A DNA stretch of 5,026 nt. It comes from Paracoccaceae bacterium. GTDB lineage: Bacteria > Pseudomonadota > Alphaproteobacteria > Rhodobacterales > Rhodobacteraceae. Positions 1 to 5,013 of this stretch are shown piece after piece (the stretch's first letter is position 1; each line of letters begins with the position of its first letter). The position numbers and the translations under genes are program-made. The notes below the pieces were generated by a model that did no database searches, had not been told where the DNA came from, and saw nothing but the letters and a program-made list of their open reading frames with translations. The stretch covers positions 1-5,026 of the forward strand of contig JAASTF010000252.1 in the NCBI GenBank assembly GCA_021767525.1, in the 5' to 3' direction.

Positions 1-1082
1 CCATAGGCCCGGATCAGGAACCACAGCTTCAACGCGCGGAATCGCCGGCCCAGAGGCACCGACCATTCGGAATAGTTGATCACGCCATCGGCCCCGTGGG
101 TTTTCAGATATTCGGGCTGGATCGCCAGGGTGCGGGTCAGATCCTCGGGCGCGCGGATGAAATGCGCGGATAGGTCAAACTGCGTGCCCAGCCACTTATG
201 CGGGTTGAACACCACGCTGTCGGCCATGTCGACGCCGGCCCACAGGTGGCGGTATTCGGGGCAGATAATTGCGCTGCCGGCCCAGGCGGCGTCGACATGG
301 GTATAAAGCCCGTGCGCCTGTGCCACCTGGCAGATGGCCGCGATGTCATCGCAGGCGCCCATGCCGGTGGCGCCGGTGCAGGCGATGACGCCAGCGGGCA
401 GATATCCGGCGGCCAGGTCGGCGCGGATCGCTTTGTCCAGGGCACCCGGGTCCATCCCGCGCATTGGCCCAGGGGCCAGCGGAATACGCACCAGGTTGGC
501 CTGCCCGATGCCTGCAACCCAGATCGCCCGGTCGATCGAGGTATGCGCCTCGCCCGAGCAATAGATGCGCAGCGCCTTTTGCCCGGCCAGCCCGTGTTCA
601 TTGCCGTCCCAATTCAACGCGCGTTCGCGCATGGTCAGCACGGCGGCCAGCGTGGCGGACGAGGCGCTGTCTTGAATGACGCCCGCAAAGTCGACGGGCA
701 GGCCGATGGCCTGGCGCAGCCAGTCCATCATTTTGGTTTCCATCTCGGTCGCCGAGGGCGAAGTCTGCCACAACATGCATTGCGGCGCCATTACCGTCAC
801 CAACTGGTCAGCCAGCACCGCGGCGGGCGAGGCGTTCGACGGGAAATAGGCGAAAAAGCGGGGATGCTGCCAATGGGTGATGCCGGGCATGACGATGCGT
901 TCGAAATCGGCGATCACGTCCTCGATTGGCTGGGGCGTGTCGGGCGGCGTGTCGGGCAGGGCGGCCAGCGTTGCGCCCGGTTTCACCTGCGCGCGCACGG
1001 GGCGGTCGCGCAGCGTGTCGTGATAGCGCGCCGCCCAATCGGCCAGCCAATGCCCCCATTTCGGAAAATCGCTCCAGCGCAT
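1..1082 (-). CDS. Aromatic-L-amino-acid decarboxylase-type PLP enzyme (group II decarboxylase), C-terminus cut by window edge
   Basis: This is a cytosolic PLP enzyme of the DOPA/tyrosine/tryptophan decarboxylase family, which removes CO2 from an aromatic amino acid to give the amine. I translated 360 codons from ATG at 1082; the frame stays open to the window edge, so roughly the last 110 of about 470 usual residues are missing. Family landmarks appear in order: HPRFFAYFPSNASPAAVLADQL (73-94), DSASSATLAA (138-147), GEAHTSIDRA (177-186) with H180 where the family stacks a His on PLP, HVDAAWAGSA (262-271) with the PLP-nitrogen Asp264, and NPHKWL (293-298) with Schiff-base Lys296. The segment ACTGATGMGACDD (234-246) differs somewhat from the usual ATxGTT stretch, so the substrate is open. 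A strong GGGAGGG lies 5 nt before the ATG and supports this start. The gene lies downstream of the monooxygenase/DUF2783 pair on the same strand, after a 211-bp gap that probably contains its own promoter. The family call is secure; tyrosine, DOPA, phenylalanine or tryptophan specificity is not. Confidence 0.93.
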   Translation of the reverse strand, partial: MRWSDFPKWGHWLADWAARYHDTLRDRPVRAQVKPGATLAALPDTPPDTPQPIEDVIADFERIVMPGITHWQHPRFFAYFPSNASPAAVLADQLVTVMAPQCMLWQTSPSATEMETKMMDWLRQAIGLPVDFAGVIQDSASSATLAAVLTMRERALNWDGNEHGLAGQKALRIYCSGEAHTSIDRAIWVAGIGQANLVRIPLAPGPMRGMDPGALDKAIRADLAAGYLPAGVIACTGATGMGACDDIAAICQVAQAHGLYTHVDAAWAGSAIICPEYRHLWAGVDMADSVVFNPHKWLGTQFDLSAHFIRAPEDLTRTLAIQPEYLKTHGADGVINYSEWSVPLGRRFRALKLWFLIRAY

Positions 1083-1105
1083 GGCTGCCCTCCCTTTGTG
1101 CTTAA

Positions 1106-1123
1106 CATGATAAGTAAATCATG
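1106..1123. promoter_or_regulatory. 18-bp inverted repeat, candidate operator
   Basis: CATGAT and ATCATG form perfect 6-bp arms around a 6-bp AT-rich centre (AAGTAA). The element lies 23-41 bp upstream of the decarboxylase start and includes the candidate -10 box, a position suited to repression. It is an AT-rich island in GC-rich DNA. Its size and symmetry suit a dimeric repressor such as a MarR or TetR family member, but no regulator gene is visible in the window. Confidence 0.35.
1107..1112 (-). promoter_or_regulatory. Candidate -10 box of the decarboxylase promoter
   Basis: On the minus strand the hexamer TATCAT matches the sigma-70 -10 consensus TATAAT at five of six positions. It sits 24 nt before the decarboxylase ATG, which would give a leader of about 18 nt containing the GGGAGGG ribosome site. 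No good -35 is found at 17 nt; TTGCCC lies 21 nt upstream, which is too far. An alternative pairing is TTGCCC, a 17-nt spacer and the poor -10 TACTTA. A weak -35 would fit an activator-dependent promoter. This is inference from consensus matching only. Confidence 0.3.
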
Positions 1124-1191
1124 CGCGCAGTCCGGGCAACAGGATTTGCCCATGGACATGACAAAGGCAAGCGCCGCGCGGGCGGCCCGTC

Positions 1192-1214
1192 TTAACGGCG
1201 ATCAAGGTTAACGG
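1192..1214. repeat. Direct repeat of TTAACGG, 16 bp apart
   Basis: TTAACGG occurs at 1192-1198 and again at 1208-1214, start to start 16 bp (CCGTTAA twice on the minus strand). The copies lie about 110-130 bp upstream of the decarboxylase start. They could be activator half-sites or simply part of the neighbouring intergenic block. Function unknown. Confidence 0.25.
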
Positions 1215-1244
1215 CCCCCTGCTTCATCTTGCCAGGAAAACTCT

Positions 1245-1285
1245 GGGGGGAGTCCGCCTCAGGCGGACGGGGGGCAAAGCCCCCC
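1245..1285 (-). terminator. Tandem hairpins after the DUF2783 gene, probable terminator/attenuating structure
   Basis: Two perfect stem-loops follow the DUF2783 stop by 8 nt in the direction of transcription. The first has a 7-bp stem GGGGGGC/GCCCCCC with a 3-nt loop (1269-1285); the second has a 7-bp stem GTCCGCC/GGCGGAC with a 3-nt loop (1252-1268). The exit side reads TCCCCCCAGAGTTTT, so the T-run is short and displaced, and intrinsic termination may be partial or Rho-assisted. A third G/C tract at 1245-1250 can compete for pairing with the tract at 1280-1285. Similar GC hairpin blocks are, from memory, frequent between genes in Rhodobacteraceae. Confidence 0.5.
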
Positions 1286-1293
1286 TGCGACGT

Positions 1294-1494
1294 TCAGGCC
1301 GGGGCGGCATCCTTGGCCGCCTTCAGCGCCTGTTGCAGAACCGCGCGGTCGCCGATGTGGTTGGCCAGGATCAGGATCAGCCGCGCGTTCAGGGCGTCGC
1401 TTTCCTCTTTGCTCAGCCCCTCATGCGCGGCCAGCAGGTCGGCATAGACATCGTCGGGGCGGGGCAGGTTGGGGGTCAGGATCAGGTCTGCCAT
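1294..1494 (-). CDS. DUF2783 small protein, probable partner of the adjacent FAD monooxygenase
   Basis: This encodes a 66-residue acidic-to-neutral, helical soluble protein with no signal peptide or membrane segment. The pattern TPNLPRPDDVYADLLAAHEG (7-26) followed by NARLILILANHIGD (36-49) matches what I recall of the DUF2783 family, at full family length. The family has no established function in general. The gene starts only 5 nt after the monooxygenase stop and shares its transcript, so the two are probably translationally coupled and made together. By analogy with the small MhaB coupling component of Pseudomonas 3-hydroxyphenylacetate 6-hydroxylase, it may be a coupling or accessory subunit; that is inference. 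I chose ATG at 1494 over the in-frame GTG at 1503 (69 residues), because the AGGAG site sits 8 nt before the ATG but directly abuts the GTG. Tandem hairpins follow the stop. Confidence 0.87.
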   Translation of the reverse strand: MADLILTPNLPRPDDVYADLLAAHEGLSKEESDALNARLILILANHIGDRAVLQQALKAAKDAAPA

Positions 1495-1499
1495 GTCTG

Positions 1500-3113
1500 T
1501 CACTCCTGTCCGGTCGCGCGTCGGATGGCGGCGCGGGTGGCGGTATCGTCGAAGCTGGCCCAGCGCGCGGCGACGTGCTGATCGGGGCGGATCAGGTATA
1601 CGGCCGATTTGGCGTCGCCCAGGTACCGTGCAGCCAGCGCGCCGGTGGCGTCATCGGCCGCGGACAGGGCCAGCCGCGTGACGGCAATGCCGCCCTCGTC
1701 CAGCGTGTCGGGCGCGTCGGCGTTGATGGTCAGCAGGGTAAAGCGGTCGCCCAGATCGCCCAGCAGGAACCGGTTGCCCAGCGGCGCATCGGGGCAGGGC
1801 GCACCGGGGCGGGTGCGGTCGGGGCCGCCGGGCAGCGCGTCGGGCGTGTTCAGCGGCGAGCCGTCATAGGTGCAAGGCATCGACAGCCGCCCCGAGTTCA
1901 CCAAAGGCCGGGCAAAGTCGTATTTTTCCGACAGGTCCAGCACGGCGTCGCGGAAGATGCGGCTGGTTTCCGATTTCGGCGTGATGAAATCGGTCGAGCG
2001 CGACGAGTTCAGGATATTTTCATCCGCGCCGTGGATGCGTTCGATATCGTAGCTGTCCAGCAGCGCCTCGGGCGCGGTGCCGTCGATCACCATTTTCAGC
2101 TTCCACACCAGGTTGTCGGTGTCTTGCAGGCCGGAATTGGCCCCGCGCGCGCCGAAGGGCGAGACCTGATGCGCGCTGTCGCCGGCAAAGATCACCCGGC
2201 CGTGGCGGAATTTCTCCATCCTGCGGCACTGAAAGGTGTAGATGCTGACCCATTCCAGGTCGAACTCGACATCCTCGCCCAGCATGGCCTTGAGGCGGGG
2301 GATGACGTTTTCGGGTTTCTTTTCTTCGTCCTTGTCGATGTCCCAGCCCAGTTGCAGGTCGATCCGCCAGACGCCGTCTGGCTGTTTGTGCAACAGCGCC
2401 GATTGCCCCTTGTTGAAGGGCGGGTCGAACCAGAACCAGCGCTCGGTCGGGAAATCGGCATCCATCACCACGTCGGCGATCAGGAAGTTATCCTCGAACA
2501 CGCGGCCCACGAAATCGAGCCCCATCATCGACCGGATCGGGCTGCCCGCGCCGTCGCAGGCGATCAGCCAATCGGCCTCAATCGTGTATTCGCCCTCGGG
2601 CGTGTCGATGCGCAACACGGTATGATCGCCCTTGTCGGTCACGTCCAGAACCTTGTTCTGGCCGCGCAGCTCGATGGGCGCGCCCTTGGCCTCGATCTGC
2701 CGCGCGCGTTTCACAAGGTAGTCTTCGAAATAATATTGTTGCAGGTTGATGAAGGCGGGGCGCTGGTGGCCCTCTTCGGGCAGCAGGTTGAACTCGTATA
2801 CCTTGCGGTCGCCGAAAAAGACCTTGCCCAGGTTCCAGACCACGCCCTTGTCGACCATCTCCTGCCCGCCGCCCAGGCGGTCGGCGATTTCCAACGTGCG
2901 CTTGGCGAAACAGATCGCGCGGCTGCCGAAACTGACCTTGTCGTTGTCATCCAGAACGATCGCCTCGACCCCTTGTTGCGCCAGGTCGATGGCGGCGGCC
3001 AGGCCCACGGGACCGGCACCCACGATCACGACCTTGCGGCGGACCGGCGACTCGGCGTCCTGATCCGGGCTGCGCGTGTAGGGATAAAGGGGGATTTCGA
3101 AGATCTTGTTCAT
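1500..3113 (-). CDS. FAD-dependent aromatic-ring monooxygenase (PHBH-fold; MhpA/MhaA-like)
   Basis: This is a complete 537-residue class A flavoprotein hydroxylase, which inserts one oxygen atom from O2 into a phenolic ring using NAD(P)H. It is cytosolic, with no signal peptide. The Rossmann motif IVGAGPVGLAAAIDLAQQG is at 30-48. The second FAD/NAD(P)H motif is ADWLIACDGAGSPIR (180-194, DG at 187-188). The third, VIFAGDSAHQVSPFGARGAN (307-326, GD at 311-312), contacts the FAD ribityl and is followed by the conserved N-S-G-L-Q-D-T-x-N-L-x-W-K-L. Residues from about 440 to 520 form the C-terminal thioredoxin-like domain (no CxxC), ending in the typical YLIRPDQHVAARW (506-518). GGAGGAG lies 4 nt before ATG 3113. 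It is first in a two-gene unit with DUF2783. Automatic annotation would probably say 3-(3-hydroxyphenyl)propionate hydroxylase. The DUF2783 partner makes a two-component 3-hydroxyphenylacetate 6-hydroxylase-like enzyme at least as likely. Family certain, substrate not. Confidence 0.94.
   Translation of the reverse strand: MNKIFEIPLYPYTRSPDQDAESPVRRKVVIVGAGPVGLAAAIDLAQQGVEAIVLDDNDKVSFGSRAICFAKRTLEIADRLGGGQEMVDKGVVWNLGKVFFGDRKVYEFNLLPEEGHQRPAFINLQQYYFEDYLVKRARQIEAKGAPIELRGQNKVLDVTDKGDHTVLRIDTPEGEYTIEADWLIACDGAGSPIRSMMGLDFVGRVFEDNFLIADVVMDADFPTERWFWFDPPFNKGQSALLHKQPDGVWRIDLQLGWDIDKDEEKKPENVIPRLKAMLGEDVEFDLEWVSIYTFQCRRMEKFRHGRVIFAGDSAHQVSPFGARGANSGLQDTDNLVWKLKMVIDGTAPEALLDSYDIERIHGADENILNSSRSTDFITPKSETSRIFRDAVLDLSEKYDFARPLVNSGRLSMPCTYDGSPLNTPDALPGGPDRTRPGAPCPDAPLGNRFLLGDLGDRFTLLTINADAPDTLDEGGIAVTRLALSAADDATGALAARYLGDAKSAVYLIRPDQHVAARWASFDDTATRAAIRRATGQE
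1503..1507 (-). promoter_or_regulatory. Ribosome binding site AGGAG that decides the DUF2783 start
   Basis: AGGAG on the minus strand lies inside the last codons of the monooxygenase gene, 8 nt before ATG 1494. Its last base is the first base of the alternative GTG start at 1503, leaving that start no spacer. The overlap places re-initiation right at the monooxygenase stop. Confidence 0.6.
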
Positions 3114-3166
3114 GGGGCTCCTCCGATGCAGCTGCGCGAGGGCATGCGGCCATCGCGCGACGGGTG

Positions 3167-3177
3167 TGTTTGAAACA
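3167..3177. promoter_or_regulatory. 11-bp palindrome TGTTTGAAACA in the divergent intergenic region
   Basis: TGTTT and AAACA are perfect arms around one G. The site is 54 bp from the monooxygenase start and 84 bp from the start of the plus-strand membrane protein gene. It covers the candidate TTGAAA box of the plus-strand promoter, so a protein bound there could affect both divergent genes. It is short enough that chance occurrence is possible. Confidence 0.25.
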
Positions 3178-3197
3178 TGCGCTTATGGGACCTACGT
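3169..3197 (+). promoter_or_regulatory. Candidate promoter of the HdeD-family gene, heat-shock (RpoH)-like
   Basis: TTTGAAA (3169-3175), a 15-nt spacer and CCTACGT (3191-3197) resemble the sigma-32 pattern CTTGAAA, 11-16 nt, CCCATnT, and the alphaproteobacterial variant with CCTATnT. Read as a sigma-70 promoter, TTGAAA with a 17-nt spacer gives the poor -10 TACGTC, so the RpoH reading fits better. The leader would be about 55-60 nt and would contain the 9-bp hairpin downstream. This is consensus matching only. Confidence 0.3.
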
Positions 3198-3207
3198 CTT
3201 TGCCAAG

Positions 3208-3234
3208 GCCGGACGCGCGGCCGATGCGTCCGGC
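3208..3234. repeat. Perfect 9-bp inverted repeat (hairpin) in the leader of the HdeD-family gene
   Basis: GCCGGACGC (3208-3216) and GCGTCCGGC (3226-3234) pair perfectly around a 9-nt loop. The structure ends 16 nt before the GGAGG ribosome site of the plus-strand gene and no T-run follows it, so it is not a typical terminator. It could stabilise the leader mRNA, act as an operator, or isolate the two divergent units. Confidence 0.45.
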
Positions 3235-3260
3235 ACCGGAAAAACCGATTGGAGGACGCA

Positions 3261-3827
3261 ATGGTAAAACTGACACAGTATGCAGATGACGACATGGCCG
3301 ATTGGCCGCGCGCCATCGACTGGCGCTGGATGCTGGCGCTGGCCGGGCTTTTGATTCTTGGCGGCGTGATGGCCTTTTTGAACCCATACATCGCCTCGCT
3401 GACGGTCGAGGCGATTGCCGGCGCCACGTTCATGCTGGCCGGTATCTGGCAGCTATGGGCCGTGTTTTCGGACCGTGACGGCGGCAACAGGTGGCTGGGC
3501 GGCGCGCTGGGGCTGGCGTTGATCGTGCTGGCCGTGGCGTTGCTGGCGAACCCGTTGGCGGGGCTTGTGTCGCTGACCGCGGCGGTGGGGTTCATGTTTG
3601 CCTTTCTGGGCATCCTGCGCATCCTGATCGCCTGGGACGTGCGCCCGCGCGGTGGCTGGGGCTGGATGATGGCGTCGGGCGTGGTGTCGGCGGCGCTGGC
3701 GCTGCTGATCTTCGTCACCCTGCCGGGCTCGGCCTTGGCGCTGTTGGGCGTGTTTCTGGCGGTTGACTTGGTCACGTCGGGGTTGGTGACGCTGACGATG
3801 GCGCTGCGCGCGCGGCGCATGCAATAG
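3261..3827 (+). CDS. HdeD/DUF308-family six-helix inner-membrane protein
   Basis: This 188-residue polytopic membrane protein matches the length and layout of the HdeD family (DUF308). HdeD of Escherichia coli is an inner-membrane protein linked to acid resistance, and most family members have no defined function. Six hydrophobic helices are visible at about 23-42, 46-70, 79-97, 101-125, 134-154 and 157-182, arranged as three similar hairpin pairs. Positions NPYIASLTVEAIAGATFMLA (41-60) and NPLAGLVSLTAAVGFMFAFL (97-116) repeat the family pattern of NP after an odd helix, then a Gly-containing next helix. The N-terminus is short and cytosolic-looking; the tail RARRMQ is basic, consistent with the positive-inside rule. 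I chose ATG 3261 because GGAGG lies 5 nt before it. The longer frame from 3177 adds an Arg-rich stretch unlike the family. It is the only plus-strand gene, divergent from the monooxygenase and convergent with the small membrane gene, so it is a separate unit, possibly stress-induced. Confidence 0.9.
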   Translation: MVKLTQYADDDMADWPRAIDWRWMLALAGLLILGGVMAFLNPYIASLTVEAIAGATFMLAGIWQLWAVFSDRDGGNRWLGGALGLALIVLAVALLANPLAGLVSLTAAVGFMFAFLGILRILIAWDVRPRGGWGWMMASGVVSAALALLIFVTLPGSALALLGVFLAVDLVTSGLVTLTMALRARRMQ

Positions 3828-3854
3828 GCGTAGATGGATGCGGGGTTGGCCATG

Positions 3855-4055
3855 TCAGTCACCCCCGCGCCAGAGTTTCACCGCCGACCAGACAAAGGTG
3901 CCGCCGAAAAAGCCGCCGGCGATCAGCACGATTTCCAGCCAGGCGATGCCCTTGACCCCGTGCAGGGCCAGCGCGACCGCCATCAGCACCAGCCCCGCCG
4001 CGGAAAAGCCGAGGCGGAACTTCAACTCTGATCGCGTGGGGCCGAACTTGGACAT
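3855..4055 (-). CDS. Small two-helix membrane protein of unknown function, cotranscribed with the MBL hydrolase
   Basis: This 66-residue protein begins MSKFGPTRSELKFRLG, a basic amphipathic stretch, followed by two hydrophobic helices at about 16-33 and 38-58 and the tail LWRGGD. I know no function for it. The two charged ends and the short turn (HGVKG, 32-36) suggest a hairpin in the inner membrane with both ends in the cytoplasm. The ATG at 4055 is 7 nt after the MBL-fold hydrolase stop, so the two form one operon. The ribosome site is weak (AAGG about 11 nt upstream), suggesting translation by coupling. A longer reading from 4229 would overlap the hydrolase gene and begins with low-complexity sequence unlike a real protein, so I rejected it. 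It converges on the HdeD-family gene with 27 bp between stops. Confidence 0.75.
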   Translation of the reverse strand: MSKFGPTRSELKFRLGFSAAGLVLMAVALALHGVKGIAWLEIVLIAGGFFGGTFVWSAVKLWRGGD

Positions 4056-4062
4056 GGGCGGC

Positions 4063-5013
4063 TTAGCCTTGCAGGGCCTCCCACATCTCGATGTCGCGCT
4101 GGGCCGTCCAGATGCGGGGCGTATCAAGGCCACGCGCCTCGTCATAGGCGCGGGCGACGTTGAAGGGCAGGCAGTGTTCATAGATCGCGTAGTCGGCGAA
4201 TTTCGGGTCGCATTCGGCGCGGCAGGCATCCCATGCCTCTTTCAGAGTGCCGCCGCGTGCGGCAACGCGGGCCACGGGCTTATAGGTGCTTTCGACGAAA
4301 TCGCGGGTGTTTTCGATGGCGGCGTTCACCATTTCGCGGCCCACCAGCGCGTCACCGCGCCCGGGCGCGATGGCATCGACGTCGAACCACTTGATCGCGT
4401 CCAGCGTGTCGCCCCAATCGGAGAAATGCCCGTCGCCGCAATAGCAGGCCGAGTGATATTCGACGATATCGCCGGTGAACATCACGTTCTGGTCGGGCAC
4501 GTGGATCACCGCGTCGCCCGCCGTGTGGGCGCGGCCCAGATGCATGATGTCGACGCGGCGGTTGCCCAGGTAGACCGTCATGCTGTCGCTGAAGGTGGTG
4601 GTGGGCCAGGTCAGGCCGGGGATGCTTTCATGCCCTTCAAACAGGCGCGGGAAGCGTTGGAATTCGCTGTCCCAATCTTCTTGTCCGCGTTCCACCACCA
4701 TCGAACGCGCCACGTCCGACATGATGATCTGCGGCGCGCCATAGGCGCTGGCGCCCAGCACGCGCACGGCGTGGTAATGCGTCAGAACAAGGTGGCTGAT
4801 CGGTTTGTCCGTCACCTCGCGCACCTTTTCGATCACTTTGTTGGCCAGGCGCGGGGTGGCCTGCGCCTCGACGATCATCACGCTGTCATCGCCGATGATA
4901 ACGCCCGAGTTCGGGTCGCCCTCGGCGGTAAAGGCCCACAGGCCCTCGCCAATCTCGTCGAAGGTGATTTTCTTTTCGGTCAGGTCGCCCTGCGATGCAA
5001 AAGCCTTGGCCAT
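4063..5013 (-). CDS. Metallo-beta-lactamase-fold hydrolase with reduced metal site
   Basis: This 316-residue protein carries an MBL fold. The beta-strand region GVIIGDDSVMIVEAQATPRLA (37-57) matches the typical N-terminal half, then LTHYHAVRVLG (77-87) stands in the HxHxDH position, LGRAHTAGD (159-167) holds the third His (163), and MFTGDIVEYHSA (178-189) holds Asp182. The last motif reads APGRGDAL (216-223), with Arg219 where a zinc His is usual. Zinc-1 ligands His79, His81, His163 and bridging Asp182 are therefore kept, while the Asp and His of HxHxDH are Val83 and Arg84. A Cys/His cluster (H187, C190, C192, H196) sits beside the site. There is no signal peptide, so it is probably cytosolic. 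A hydrolytic role on an ester, thioester or lactone is likely from the fold, but the substrate is unknown. The ribosome site before ATG 5013 is weak (GAGAAAGAA), and the promoter lies beyond the window. A small membrane gene follows after 7 nt. Confidence 0.9.
   Translation of the reverse strand: MAKAFASQGDLTEKKITFDEIGEGLWAFTAEGDPNSGVIIGDDSVMIVEAQATPRLANKVIEKVREVTDKPISHLVLTHYHAVRVLGASAYGAPQIIMSDVARSMVVERGQEDWDSEFQRFPRLFEGHESIPGLTWPTTTFSDSMTVYLGNRRVDIMHLGRAHTAGDAVIHVPDQNVMFTGDIVEYHSACYCGDGHFSDWGDTLDAIKWFDVDAIAPGRGDALVGREMVNAAIENTRDFVESTYKPVARVAARGGTLKEAWDACRAECDPKFADYAIYEHCLPFNVARAYDEARGLDTPRIWTAQRDIEMWEALQG

Noticed and set aside
198..1211. 337-codon plus-strand open frame
   Set aside because: It is antisense to the well-supported decarboxylase, has the low-complexity G/R/H-rich composition of a GC-rich shadow frame, and shows no recognisable motif.
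3127..3134. 8-bp palindrome GCAGCTGC near the monooxygenase start
   Set aside because: It is too short and GC-rich to stand out in this base composition, and it lies in the untranslated leader next to the ribosome site.
1575..3173. 532-codon plus-strand open frame
   Set aside because: It lies antisense over almost all of the monooxygenase, which has all FAD motifs. The open length follows from high GC third positions, and no family features are visible.
3172..3198. EcfG-type general stress promoter (GGAAC...CGTT) before the HdeD-family gene
   Set aside because: The best match is GAAAC with an 18-nt spacer and CGTC, poorer than the RpoH-like reading of the same region.
3177..3260. N-terminal extension of the HdeD-family protein from ATG 3177
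   Set aside because: The added 28 residues are Arg/Cys-rich and unlike the family, the hairpin lies within them, and a well-spaced GGAGG supports ATG 3261.
3110..3862. 250-codon minus-strand open frame opposite the HdeD-family gene
   Set aside because: It is antisense to a clear six-helix membrane protein and is rich in S/T/P/A/R without domain features.
3840..3868. Possible bidirectional terminator GCGGGG...CCCCGC between the convergent genes
   Set aside because: The stem is only 6 bp with a 17-nt loop and no T-run on either strand, and one arm is inside the small membrane gene. Too weak to call.
4056..4229. Upstream extension of the small membrane protein to a 124-residue reading
   Set aside because: The extension would overlap the MBL hydrolase gene out of frame and has shadow-frame composition. 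ATG 4055 starts immediately after the hydrolase stop.
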